A stretch of DNA of 42,288 bases from an uncultured Methylopila sp. (GTDB lineage: Bacteria > Pseudomonadota > Alphaproteobacteria > Rhizobiales > Methylopilaceae), in contig CABHPB010000077.1 in the NCBI GenBank assembly GCA_902168115.1, positions 1-42,288 of the forward strand. The letters are read 5' to 3'. The translations under genes and the position numbers were made by a program. Below, in pieces: positions 14,847 through 22,911 of this stretch. Every line of letters starts with the position of its first letter. Position 1 is the stretch's first letter. The notes below the pieces were generated by a model. That model was not told the DNA's origin. It saw only the letters and a list, made by a program, of their open reading frames with translations, and searched no databases.

Positions 14847-15040
14847 CAGGTCGCTCTCCCTTGACGGGTCGCCGGTTCCCGCGGCGCGACCTGCGGTCGC
14901 TGCGACCGGTCGGAAAATGGTTATCGACGCCATGATGCCCACGCAATCCGGCGAAGGGATGGCCAAGCGTTAACCATAAGGCTCGGAAGGCCTGTGATAG
15001 CGCCTCCCGGCCAATGGACCGCCGTCGCGGCGAACGGTAT

Positions 15041-15065
15041 TTAAGGATCCGTTAACCCTAGATTC
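15041..15065 (+). promoter_or_regulatory. CtrA box with adjacent CcrM (GANTC) site
   Basis: TTAA at 15041-15044, seven bases, then TTAACC at 15052-15057 forms the full TTAA-N7-TTAAC box bound by the cell-cycle regulator CtrA. GATTC at 15061-15065 matches the CcrM methylation site. Both lie directly in front of the kinase start at 15067, so they would control its transcription in a cell-cycle-dependent way. A lone TTAACC half-site is near 14971. Confidence 0.65.
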
Positions 15066-15066
15066 C

Positions 15067-18048
15067 GTGTGCGCTCCGGGGAGCGACTTGGCCGATCGTC
15101 TCATCGAACTCGACGCGGCCGCCGACGATCCGACGCTTCAGTCGGCGGAGGCGGAAGGCCGCCCTGCAATCGTCGTCGACGCCGACGGCGAGATCGTCTG
15201 GGCGGGCGACGCCGGCTTCCGTCTCGTCGGCGCCGCCGGCTTCGACGAGGCGACGCGCCGCGCGCTCGGCCGGATGGCGCGGAGCGGGACCGGGGGACTG
15301 CTGAGATTGCGCTTCGCCGGCGACGAACGCCCGCTGCGGTTCCTGGCCCGTGCGCTCGACTTCGGCGACGGGGAAAAGCTGCTCGCGCTGGAAGGGCTGG
15401 CGCGTCCTGCCGAGGCGGGCGCAGCGGAAGGCTTGGCCCCGGACGCCTCGGCTCCAGAAGCCTCGGCCCCGGAAGCCGTCGCCCCAGAATCCTTTGCCCC
15501 GTTCGCGGAAGTCCCGGCGGAGGAGCCGGAACGGGACGTGGCCGCCGAAGAGGGCGCAACGCCCGCTGACGCAGGACATGATCCGTCGACGGCCGAGGCC
15601 GCGCCGGCCGCGCCCGACGCCGGCGCTCCGATCCGTTTCGACGATCCGCCGCCCGACCCGCGCCGGGACTTCGCGCCTGTCGACGCCGCCGGCCCGGACG
15701 AGACCCGTGTCGCCGGCGAGGCCGATCCGGCGTCCGCGCCCTTCGCGGCGAAGCCATCGGCGGCGGAGCCTTCGGCGCCGGAGCTCTCGCCCAGTGAGCC
15801 CTCGCCCAGTGAGCCATTCCGGTTCGCGTTCGAGTTCGACGATCGCGGACGTCTCGCGGTCCTGTCGCCCGAGTTCGAGCGGGCGGTCGGCCCGGTGGCC
15901 GGCGTCGTCGGACGCGACTGGTCCGAGATCGCCGCCGAGTTCGGCCTCGACCGGGACGGCGCGATCGCGGCGGCGCTGGCCGGGCGGGGCGCCTGGAGCG
16001 ACATCGACGTCTCCTGGCCGCTTCCGGACGGCCGCCGGGCGCCGTTGCGGCTCTCGGCGCTACCGATGTTCGACAAGGGGCGCTCCTTCGTCGGTTTCCG
16101 CGGCCTTGGCAGGTCTGTCGGCGATCCGGTCGCGGCGTCCGACGTCCCAGCCGACGACCCCGGAACGCTCGCCCGGACGACGCAAGCCGAACCGGAGCCG
16201 ACAGACGTCGCGCCGGACGGCGAGGCGGCGCCGGTCGCGGACCTTGCGGAGTCGCCCGAGGCCGACGAGGCCCCGTCGGCCGCGGAGCCGGCGCGCCATG
16301 AGCCTCCGGTCCTGTACACCGTGGTTGCAGAGCCGCCGACCTTTTCGGGAAACGTGGTGCCGATCCGGGAGGCGGCGTCGCAGTCTCCGGCGCTCTCGAC
16401 GAGCGAGGTCAGCGCCTTCGACGAGATCGCGCGGCGGCTGCAGGGATTGTCGCGTCGCGACCATGACCAGGCCGAGGCCGACGCGGCAGGGGACGAGGCG
16501 GCGGAGCCGGCGCCCGAGCCGGTCGAAGAGCTTTTGGGCGCGGAGGCGTCCCATGAGACGTCCCATGAGGCGTCCCAGGAGCCCGACGACGTCCAGCGCG
16601 AGCTTCCGTTCGGCGCAGCGCCGCAGGAGCTGCTACGCCTTCTCGACCGCATGCCCGCCGGCGCCCTCGTGCTGCGCGGCGGCGAGATCGCCCATGCCAA
16701 TCGCCCCGCGCTCGATCTGCTCGGCTGCCGCGAGTTCTCGGAACTGTCGGGCCGCGGCTCGGACGCGCTGTTCGCCGCGCCGCTGCCGCGGGATCGCGAG
16801 CCGCAGTCCGGCGTGATGAGGCTGATCGCGGCCAAGGGCGACGAGGTCGAGGTCGACGCCCGGCTCTCCACGATCTCGTGGGGCGGCGCGCCCGCGACGC
16901 TGGTGACGCTGCGCCGGTCGGACTCCTTGCGCACGGGAGAGCTGAGGGAACGCGACCTCGCCGCGGCGCTCGAGGTCGCAACCGACGGCGTCATGACGCT
17001 CGACGGGACGGGGCGCATCCTCTCGGTCAATCGCGGCGCGGAGGCGCTGTTCGGCTTCGGCGGGCGCGAGGCGGTTGGCAGCCTGTTCACCCTGTCGCTC
17101 GCGCCGGAAAGCCGACGCGTCGCCTTCGACCGGCTCGACCGACTGAAGGCCGAGGGCGCTGAACCGGACGGGGGCGTCGAGGTTCTGGGGCTGTCGCGGC
17201 AGGGCGGGGCGGTTCCGCTGCTCATGACCATGGGCCGCGTCGGCGACGAGGAGGCCGACCGCTATTGCGTCGTGCTGCGCGACATCGCGCCCTGGAAGAA
17301 GGCCGAGGAGGAGCTGATCGCCGCGCGGCGGCAGGCCGAGCGCGCCAACGCCCAGAAGTCCGAGTTCCTGGCTAAGGTCGGCCACGAGATCCGCACGCCG
17401 CTGAACGCCATCATCGGCTTCGCCGAGGTGATGATGGAGGAGCGCTTCGGCCCCGTCGGCAGCCCGCGCTACAAGGACTACCTCAACGATATCCGGACCT
17501 CCGGCGACCATCTGGTGAAGATGGTCGACGACCTGCTCGACATCACCCGCATCGAGACCGGCAAGCTGACGCTGGACTTCGGCCCGGTCGACCTCAACGA
17601 GATCGCGAGCCAGGCCGCCGCGCTGCTGCAGCCGCAGGCGAACCGTGACCGCGTCATCATCCGCACCTCGCTCGCGCGCGGCCTGCCGCATGTGCTCGCC
17701 GACCGCCGCTCGGTGCGCCAGATCATGACCAACCTCGCCGCCAACGCGGTGAAGCTCAGCCGGCCCGGCGGTCAGGTGATCGTCGCGACCGCCCTGACCG
17801 ACGTCGGGCAGGCGGTGTTCCGGGTGCGCGACGCCGGCGCCGGGATGTCCAAGCAGGAGATCGCCCGCGCCTTCGAGCCGTTCAGGCCGCTGGCCGTCGC
17901 GGACAACGACACCGGCTTCAGCCTCGGCCTGCCGCTCACCCGCGCGCTGGCGGAAGCCAATCAGGCGGTGCTCGCCCTCCAGAGCGAAGCCGGCCGCGGC
18001 ACGCTCGCCGAGGTGACCTTTCCGGCCTCCCGGGTGCTGGCTGGCTGA
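15067..18048 (+). CDS. PdhS-like PAS-domain sensor histidine kinase
   Basis: A 993-residue protein with no clear membrane helix, so probably cytoplasmic. Order: an N-terminal domain to about residue 120; a long Ala/Pro/Glu-rich linker with repeats; a PAS-like domain near 255-350; a second linker; another PAS near 518-610 (LLRLLDRMPAGALVLRGGEI); a third PAS near 635-745; then the kinase. The phospho-acceptor is His773 in FLAKVGHEIRTPLNAIIGFA, followed by an N-box (NLAANAVKL) and G-boxes (DAGAGM, GFSLGLPLT). Region EVSAFDEIARRL and the PAS order resemble PdhS/PleC/DivJ cell-cycle kinases, which act on DivK. I used GTG 15067; TTG 15088 behind GGGGAG is an alternative start. A CtrA box precedes it. 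Confidence 0.87.
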   Translation: MCAPGSDLADRLIELDAAADDPTLQSAEAEGRPAIVVDADGEIVWAGDAGFRLVGAAGFDEATRRALGRMARSGTGGLLRLRFAGDERPLRFLARALDFGDGEKLLALEGLARPAEAGAAEGLAPDASAPEASAPEAVAPESFAPFAEVPAEEPERDVAAEEGATPADAGHDPSTAEAAPAAPDAGAPIRFDDPPPDPRRDFAPVDAAGPDETRVAGEADPASAPFAAKPSAAEPSAPELSPSEPSPSEPFRFAFEFDDRGRLAVLSPEFERAVGPVAGVVGRDWSEIAAEFGLDRDGAIAAALAGRGAWSDIDVSWPLPDGRRAPLRLSALPMFDKGRSFVGFRGLGRSVGDPVAASDVPADDPGTLARTTQAEPEPTDVAPDGEAAPVADLAESPEADEAPSAAEPARHEPPVLYTVVAEPPTFSGNVVPIREAASQSPALSTSEVSAFDEIARRLQGLSRRDHDQAEADAAGDEAAEPAPEPVEELLGAEASHETSHEASQEPDDVQRELPFGAAPQELLRLLDRMPAGALVLRGGEIAHANRPALDLLGCREFSELSGRGSDALFAAPLPRDREPQSGVMRLIAAKGDEVEVDARLSTISWGGAPATLVTLRRSDSLRTGELRERDLAAALEVATDGVMTLDGTGRILSVNRGAEALFGFGGREAVGSLFTLSLAPESRRVAFDRLDRLKAEGAEPDGGVEVLGLSRQGGAVPLLMTMGRVGDEEADRYCVVLRDIAPWKKAEEELIAARRQAERANAQKSEFLAKVGHEIRTPLNAIIGFAEVMMEERFGPVGSPRYKDYLNDIRTSGDHLVKMVDDLLDITRIETGKLTLDFGPVDLNEIASQAAALLQPQANRDRVIIRTSLARGLPHVLADRRSVRQIMTNLAANAVKLSRPGGQVIVATALTDVGQAVFRVRDAGAGMSKQEIARAFEPFRPLAVADNDTGFSLGLPLTRALAEANQAVLALQSEAGRGTLAEVTFPASRVLAG
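16546..16581 (+). repeat. Three 12-bp tandem repeats within the kinase gene
   Basis: GCGTCCCATGAG, ACGTCCCATGAG and GCGTCCCAGGAG stand in tandem and encode EASHETSHEASQE. A similar exact 15-bp pair, CTCGCCCAGTGAGCC, lies at 15786-15815. All units are multiples of three, so length changes would not shift the frame. Confidence 0.85.
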
Positions 18049-18051
18049 CGC

Positions 18052-18555
18052 TCAGCCGGCCGAGAACGGCTTGTAGGTTCTGCGGTGATAGGCGAGGCCG
18101 TCGCGCGAGGGTTCGGCGAAGGCGATCGCGTCGATCTCGACGAACAGCGCGGAATGCGTGCCGACCATCGTCTCGCTGACGATGCGGCCGTCGAATGCCG
18201 CGACCGATCCCTTCAGCACCGGCGCGCCGGTCGACAGCGTCGCCCATTCGCCGTGATCGAAGCGCCCGTCCGGCACGCCTCCCGACGGCTGCGAGAAGGC
18301 GCGGGCGAGCGCCTGGTCCGCCGCGCACAGCGTGTTGACGGCCAGCACCCGGTTCTCGATCGCGAGCTTGTGGGCGCGGCTCCACACGTTGAGGCAGACG
18401 AGCAGGGTGGGCGGCTCGTCGGTGAGGCTCGCGATCGAGGTCGCGGTCGCGCCGTGCCGGCCGGCGGGCCCATCGGTCGTCACAACGAACACGGTGGCGG
18501 CGACGCGCGACATGGCTTCGCGGAAGCGCTCGGCGGCGGGGGAGAGGCTGGTCAA
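18052..18555 (-). CDS. Flavin reductase family protein
   Basis: A 167-residue flavin reductase-like domain protein of full length. The motif ATATSIASLTDEPPTLLVCLN, which forms the FMN-binding strand-loop region, is clear, and NTLCAADQALARAFS and the late GTHSALFVEIDAI follow in family order. These enzymes use NAD(P)H to reduce free FMN or FAD and often partner a monooxygenase, but none is beside it. It lies 56 bp downstream of the ferric-iron permease gene on the same strand, so it may be the last gene of that unit and supply electrons for reducing imported Fe3+. That role is inferred from position only. Confidence 0.88.
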   Translation of the reverse strand: MTSLSPAAERFREAMSRVAATVFVVTTDGPAGRHGATATSIASLTDEPPTLLVCLNVWSRAHKLAIENRVLAVNTLCAADQALARAFSQPSGGVPDGRFDHGEWATLSTGAPVLKGSVAAFDGRIVSETMVGTHSALFVEIDAIAFAEPSRDGLAYHRRTYKPFSAG

Positions 18556-18611
18556 TCGGGACTCGGCGCACGAGGAGGCTCGGTCCCTTCTAGCGCGTTT
18601 TCGCCCCGAGG

Positions 18612-20288
18612 CTATTCCCGCGCGCGGGCGGCGGTCCCGATCCGCGACAGCAGGATCACCGGCACGACGCCGACGGCGACGATGATCAGCGCGGCCACCG
18701 CGCCGTCCTCATAGGTCCCGCGCGCCGCCTCGGCGTAGAGATGGGTCGCCAGCGTCTCGAAGTTGAGCGGGCGGATCAGCAGCGTCGCCGGCAGCTCCTT
18801 CATCACGTCGACGAAGACGAGGATCGCCGCGGCCGCGATCGAGCCGCGCGCGAGCGGCAGGTGGATGCGGCGGAGCGCGGCGACGGGCGTGTCGCCGAGC
18901 GTGCGGGCCGCGCCGTCGAGCGCAAGCGGCGCCCGGGCGAGCCCCGCTTCCGCGCCGCCGACGCCGATCGCCAGGAACCGGACGGCGTAGGCGAGGACCA
19001 GCGCCGAGCCCGACCCGATCATCACGAGGCCGGTCGCGAAGCCGAACCAGCCGCCCGCCGTCGCGAAGCCGCGGTCGAGCGCAGCGACCGGGCCGAGGAG
19101 GCCGATCACGACGACCGTGCCCGGCACCGCGTAGCCGAGCGAGGCGATGCGGGCGAAGAGCGGCGCAGGACCGGCCGGCCGCAGCCGCGCGGCGTAGGCC
19201 GCGACGGCGCCGAGCGCGACGACCACCGCCGTCGCGACGCTTGCGACCGCGACGGTGTTGAGGACTTCCCGGACGATGGGCCCGGAGAGCCCCGCGAAGT
19301 CGAGCCGCTTGCCCGCCTGCACGGCGATGTGCGCCGCAGGGGCGAGGAAGCCGAGCAGCACCGGCGCGAGGCCGATCGCCAGGGCCAGGACCCCGCGCCA
19401 GCCGGACAGGCGCGCAGGCCGCGTCGGGCGTGCGTTGCGCGCGCTTGCGGCGTAGCGCTGGCCGCGCCGGCCCCAGCGCTCGACGAAGACCAGCGCGGTG
19501 ACGAACAGCAGCATGGCGAGGGCGATCTGCGCCGCGCCGGGCAGGTCGTTGCGCGTCACCCAGGTCGAATAGACCGAGACCGTGACGGTCTTCACGCCGA
19601 GGAATTCCGAGGCGCCGATGTCGTTCAGCGCCTCCATCAAAGCGAGGCTCACCCCGAGCGCGAGGGCGGGACGGGCGAGCGGCAAGGCGATGCGCCGGAA
19701 CACGGCGCGCCTCGGCGTGCCGAGGGTCCGCGCCGCCTCGATCAGCGTGGCGGACTGGGCGAGGAACGTCGCCCGGACCGTCAGATAAACGTAAGGGTAG
19801 AGCACCAGCCCGAGCAGCACGATCGCGCCGCCCATGCCGCGGATGTCCGGCAGGCGAAACTGGCGCGGGCTCGTGTAGCCGAGCATGGCGCGCAATCCGC
19901 TCTGCAGCGGCCCGAGCGGATGGGTCAGGTCGAGCCAGGCGTAGGCCGCGACATAGGTCGGAATCGCGAGCGGCAGCAGCAGCATCCACTCGAGCGATCG
20001 CCGGCCGCGGAAGTCGAAGGCCGTGACCAGCCAGGCCGCGCCGCAGCCGACGACGGCCGCGAACAGACCGACGCCCGCGAGGAGAATCGCGCTGTCCCGG
20101 ATGGCGGTCGGCAGCACGTAGGCGGCGAGCTCGGGCCAGCCGCCGAAGGAGCCGCCGAGCGCGGTTAGCGCCAGCGACAGGATCGGGACCGCGGGAAGCG
20201 CGGCGATCAGGGCCGCTGCGACTGTCCAGCCGTCGAATGCAAGGCGTGGGCGGGAGGGAGGCGCGGAAATCTCCGCGCTCACCGCCAT
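18612..20288 (-). CDS. Ferric-iron ABC transporter permease (FbpB-type)
   Basis: A 558-residue protein with about 12 transmembrane helices, made of two fused permease domains. Each half carries an EAA-type loop: EAARTLGTPRRAVFRRIALP near residue 184 and DGAARTLGDTPVAALRRIHLP near 460. This two-domain form is typical of FbpB/SfuB permeases, which carry Fe3+ across the inner membrane. It starts 28 bp after the binding-protein gene ends, so the two are co-transcribed. The ATPase gene lies further upstream behind a terminator. Confidence 0.92.
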   Translation of the reverse strand: MAVSAEISAPPSRPRLAFDGWTVAAALIAALPAVPILSLALTALGGSFGGWPELAAYVLPTAIRDSAILLAGVGLFAAVVGCGAAWLVTAFDFRGRRSLEWMLLLPLAIPTYVAAYAWLDLTHPLGPLQSGLRAMLGYTSPRQFRLPDIRGMGGAIVLLGLVLYPYVYLTVRATFLAQSATLIEAARTLGTPRRAVFRRIALPLARPALALGVSLALMEALNDIGASEFLGVKTVTVSVYSTWVTRNDLPGAAQIALAMLLFVTALVFVERWGRRGQRYAASARNARPTRPARLSGWRGVLALAIGLAPVLLGFLAPAAHIAVQAGKRLDFAGLSGPIVREVLNTVAVASVATAVVVALGAVAAYAARLRPAGPAPLFARIASLGYAVPGTVVVIGLLGPVAALDRGFATAGGWFGFATGLVMIGSGSALVLAYAVRFLAIGVGGAEAGLARAPLALDGAARTLGDTPVAALRRIHLPLARGSIAAAAILVFVDVMKELPATLLIRPLNFETLATHLYAEAARGTYEDGAVAALIIVAVGVVPVILLSRIGTAARARE

Positions 20289-20316
20289 CTCGTCGCCCGC
20301 GCCTCGCAGACGTGGA

Positions 20317-21339
20317 TCACTGGTCGAAGCCGACCTTGTCGACGAGCTGGCTCGCTTCCTTGCGACGCTTGGCGATCTCGGTCAGCGGCGTCGTGTCCGG
20401 CTTCAGCGTCCCGAAGGCCGCGATCAGCGGGTCTGCGGCGGCGCTCGCCTTCACCGGATACTCGTAGTTCGCCCTCGCGTAGATCGCCTGCGCCTCGTCC
20501 GAGACGAGATATTCCAGCAGCTTCACCGCCTGCTCCTTGTTCGGAGCGTGCTTGGCGATCGCGGCGCCGGAGACGTTCACCTGCGTGCCTCCCTTCTCGA
20601 AGCTCGGAAGGATCACCTTGATCGCTTCGCCCCAGCTCTTCTGCTCGGGGCCGCCCTTACCGCTCAGCATCGCGCCGACATAGTAGGAGTTGGCGATGCC
20701 GATGTCGCAGACGCCGCCGAGGATGTCCTTGGCGACGTCGCGGTCGCCGCCGGCGGGCTTGCGGCCGAGATTGGCCTTCACGCCCTTCAGCCATTCCTCG
20801 GTCTTCTCGGCGCCGTGGTGGACGATGTGATCGGCGATGAGCGCCGTGTTGTAGGGGTGCTGGCCGGGGCGGATGCAGACCTTGCCCTTCCACTTCGGGT
20901 CTGCGAGCTCCTCATACTTGAAACTCGCGAGGTCGAGGCCCTTGTCGGCGTAAAGCACGCGGGCGCGCAGCGACAGCGCGAACCAGTGGCCGTCGGCGTC
21001 GCGCAGCTGGGCCGGCACGGCGGCCTCGAGCGCGGAGGAGCCCGCCTTCTGCGTCAGGCCCTTGTCGACGAGGTCGACCAGATTGCCGAAGTCGACCGTC
21101 ATCAGCACGTCGGCCGGCGACTTGTCGCCCTCGGCCTGGACGCGCTCGGCGAGGCCGTCCTTCAGGAAGACGGTGTTGACCTTGATCTCGGTCGCCTTCT
21201 GGAAGCTGTCCAGCAGCGGCTGGATCAGTCCTGCCTCGCGGGTGGTGTAGAGGTTGATGTCGGCGGAGGCGGCCGACGCCGCGACGACGAGGCCGAGGCC
21301 TGCAAGGACAAACGGCGCGGAACGGCGGGCGGTCGTCAC
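20317..21339 (-). CDS. Ferric-iron ABC transporter periplasmic binding protein (FbpA/FutA-type)
   Basis: A 340-residue protein with a signal peptide (residues 1-26, ending SAASA, mature start DINLYTTRE). The N-terminal INLYTTRE motif and the paired tyrosines in IANSYYVGAM (Tyr219 and Tyr220) are the usual ferric-iron ligands of this transferrin-like family. KVCIRPGQHPYNTALIA is the central hinge region. It captures Fe3+ in the periplasm and docks on the permease. An Irr-like palindrome lies 82-98 bp upstream, inside the promoter region, so iron-regulated expression is likely. The start ATG 21339 has GGAGAG upstream. Confidence 0.93.
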   Translation of the reverse strand: MTTARRSAPFVLAGLGLVVAASAASADINLYTTREAGLIQPLLDSFQKATEIKVNTVFLKDGLAERVQAEGDKSPADVLMTVDFGNLVDLVDKGLTQKAGSSALEAAVPAQLRDADGHWFALSLRARVLYADKGLDLASFKYEELADPKWKGKVCIRPGQHPYNTALIADHIVHHGAEKTEEWLKGVKANLGRKPAGGDRDVAKDILGGVCDIGIANSYYVGAMLSGKGGPEQKSWGEAIKVILPSFEKGGTQVNVSGAAIAKHAPNKEQAVKLLEYLVSDEAQAIYARANYEYPVKASAAADPLIAAFGTLKPDTTPLTEIAKRRKEASQLVDKVGFDQ

Positions 21340-21420
21340 GTTACTCTCCTTCGCTCGACCGCAAGGCGCGGACGAGAGAAGCTCTGTGACGGCGATCCGG
21401 CGTCGATCAAGACGTCATTT

Positions 21421-21437
21421 TCTGGAACAGTTCCAGA
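21421..21437 (-). promoter_or_regulatory. Irr/ICE-like palindrome upstream of the ferric-iron binding-protein gene
   Basis: TCTGGAA-CAG-TTCCAGA is a perfect 7-3-7 palindrome with the same GAA-N3-TTC core as the bfr and bfd sites. On the minus strand a TATAAT at 21458-21453 with TTCAAA 17 bp further upstream makes a plausible promoter, so the palindrome would lie just downstream of the transcription start. Confidence 0.6.
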
Positions 21438-21456
21438 CTATATTTTTGAATAATTA

Positions 21457-21498
21457 TAAAAAATTCGGCTTTCAGTTTGAATTGCCAATGAAAGCCGA
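21457..21498 (-). terminator. Rho-independent terminator of the iron ABC ATPase gene
   Basis: The perfect stem TCGGCTTTCA (21465-21474) and TGAAAGCCGA (21489-21498) has a 14-base loop. On the minus strand it is followed by ATTTTTTA. It starts within 5 bp of the ATPase stop codon. It separates the ATPase gene from the binding-protein gene, which therefore need not share a transcript. Confidence 0.82.
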
Positions 21499-21500
21499 GC

Positions 21501-22550
21501 TTACGTTTCGATCGGGAAGATCAAGCCGTCATTCGGCCTGACAGAGATGTGAATGACCTCTCCAATTCGTGCGCCGTTTCGCTCGGCGCTTCGGGCCCGA
21601 ACCGGCTCGTCGAGCCCGTCGACCCGAAGCAGCAGCTCGTAGCCGTCGCCGACGAAGCTCATGCCGACGAGCCGGGCCTCGACGCCCTGTCCGGGCGAGG
21701 CGGGCGTGACGTGCGGCGCACGCAGATAGACCGCGACCTCGGCGCCGTCGGCGATGGCGGCCGGCGCCGGAAACCGTCCCAGCCGGGTCTCGATGTGACC
21801 GTTGACGCGCCGTCCCGGGACGGGGGTCGCAGCGGCGAAGAAATCCGCGGCCTCGCGGCTCGCAGGGCGGTCATAGAGCTCTTCCGGCCGGCCGATCTGG
21901 ACCATTCGTCCCCGGCGCATGAGGGCGACACGGTCGCCGCTCGCCATCGCCTCCTGCGGGTCGTGGGTCACGAGGATCGCGGCCGCGCCGAGTTCGCGGA
22001 TCAGCGCCAGCGTGCGCATGCGCACCGTCTCGCCGAGCCGCCGGTCGAGATTGGAGAAGGGCTCGTCCAGCAGCACCAGCCGCGGTTTCGGCGCAAGCGC
22101 CCGGGCCAGCGCGACGCGCTGCTGCTCGCCCCCCGACAGCATGTGCGGATAGCGCTCGCCGAAGCCCGCGAGGCCGACCCGCTTCAGCATTTCTTCCGCG
22201 ATGGCCGCGGCCTCCCGCGCCGGGACGCCCTTCAGCCCGTAGCGCACGTTGCGGGAGACGGTGAGGTGCGGAAACAGCGCGTAGTCCTGGAAGATAAAGC
22301 CGACGCCCCGCCGCTCCGGCTCGACGAAGGCGCCCGGTCCCGCGACGACGGCGCTTTCGATCGACAGCGCGCCGCCGTCCAGCCGTTCCAGTCCTGCGAT
22401 CAGGCGCAGAAGAGTGGACTTTCCGCAGCCGGACGCGCCGACGAGGCTGACGACCTCCCCGCTCGCGACGTCGAGCGAGACCCCGTCCACGACGACGCGG
22501 CCGTCGAAGACCTTGGTGACAGACTCAAGCCTGACCGCGGGCGCCTGCAT
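21501..22550 (-). CDS. Ferric-iron ABC transporter ATPase (FbpC-type)
   Basis: A 349-residue ATPase. Walker A is GASGCGKST near residue 38, the signature LSGGEQQRVALARAL near 132, and Walker B LVLLDEPFSNLD near 153, with a switch His in VTHDPQEAM. About 100 C-terminal residues form a TOBE-type regulatory domain (DGAEVAVYLRAPHV), usual in Fe3+ importers. I chose the ATG at 22550 because GGGGAGACG stands immediately upstream; an in-frame extension of 40 residues upstream lacks ATPase character. It is divergent from the RAM-domain gene and ends at a terminator, followed by the binding-protein gene. Confidence 0.93.
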   Translation of the reverse strand: MQAPAVRLESVTKVFDGRVVVDGVSLDVASGEVVSLVGASGCGKSTLLRLIAGLERLDGGALSIESAVVAGPGAFVEPERRGVGFIFQDYALFPHLTVSRNVRYGLKGVPAREAAAIAEEMLKRVGLAGFGERYPHMLSGGEQQRVALARALAPKPRLVLLDEPFSNLDRRLGETVRMRTLALIRELGAAAILVTHDPQEAMASGDRVALMRRGRMVQIGRPEELYDRPASREAADFFAAATPVPGRRVNGHIETRLGRFPAPAAIADGAEVAVYLRAPHVTPASPGQGVEARLVGMSFVGDGYELLLRVDGLDEPVRARSAERNGARIGEVIHISVRPNDGLIFPIET

Positions 22551-22626
22551 CGTCTCCCCGAACCGCTCGCTTCGCCGCCGCGCCGTCCTATCTGGACAGG
22601 CGCGTCGCGCAACAGAGCCGGACCTC

Positions 22627-22863
22627 ATGCAGACCTTTTTCGTCCAGATCAAATGCGAGCTCGGCCGCACCTACGAGGTCGCGCAGGCCATCGCCGACCA
22701 GGAGCGCCATTCGGAGATCTACTCCACCGCCGGCGAATTCGACCTGATCGTGAAGTACCACGTCGAGGACGGCGTCGACGTCGGACACTTCGTCGGCCAG
22801 AGCGTTCACCGCGTCGAGGGCGTGCGCGACACCTACACGCTGATCACCTTCAAGGCGTTCTGA
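22627..22863 (+). CDS. Stand-alone Lrp/AsnC ligand-binding (RAM) domain protein
   Basis: A 78-residue protein that is just the RAM domain: FFVQIKCELGRTYEVAQAIA, the central YSTAGEFDLIVKYHVEDG and LITFKAF at the end. No DNA-binding helix-turn-helix precedes it. Such proteins oligomerise like Lrp and may bind amino acids, either modulating a full-length Lrp/AsnC partner or acting alone. The frame is open for 71 codons further upstream but that part reads as low-complexity Ser/Thr-rich sequence, so the ATG at 22627 is the sensible start. It is divergent from the iron ABC ATPase gene. Confidence 0.88.
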   Translation: MQTFFVQIKCELGRTYEVAQAIADQERHSEIYSTAGEFDLIVKYHVEDGVDVGHFVGQSVHRVEGVRDTYTLITFKAF

Positions 22864-22870
22864 GCGCTTG

Positions 22871-22894
22871 TCCTCCCCTCGGGAGAGGGGGGAG
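22871..22894. repeat. CTCCCCTC hairpin repeat between convergent genes
   Basis: Arms CTCCCCTC (22873-22880) and GAGGGG (22885-22890) enclose GGGA, and GGAGGCGGAGCCGG follows. The copy lies between the RAM-domain gene and the acetyltransferase gene, which converge on it. It may terminate both. Relatives are at 44-60, 204-223 and near 7650-7672. Confidence 0.7.
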
Positions 22895-22911
22895 GCGGAG
22901 CCGGCGGCGCT

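Noticed and set aside
15138-17231. 697-codon minus-strand open frame under the histidine kinase gene
   Set aside because: Ser/Arg/Pro-rich antisense sequence without motifs; the plus-strand kinase is certain.
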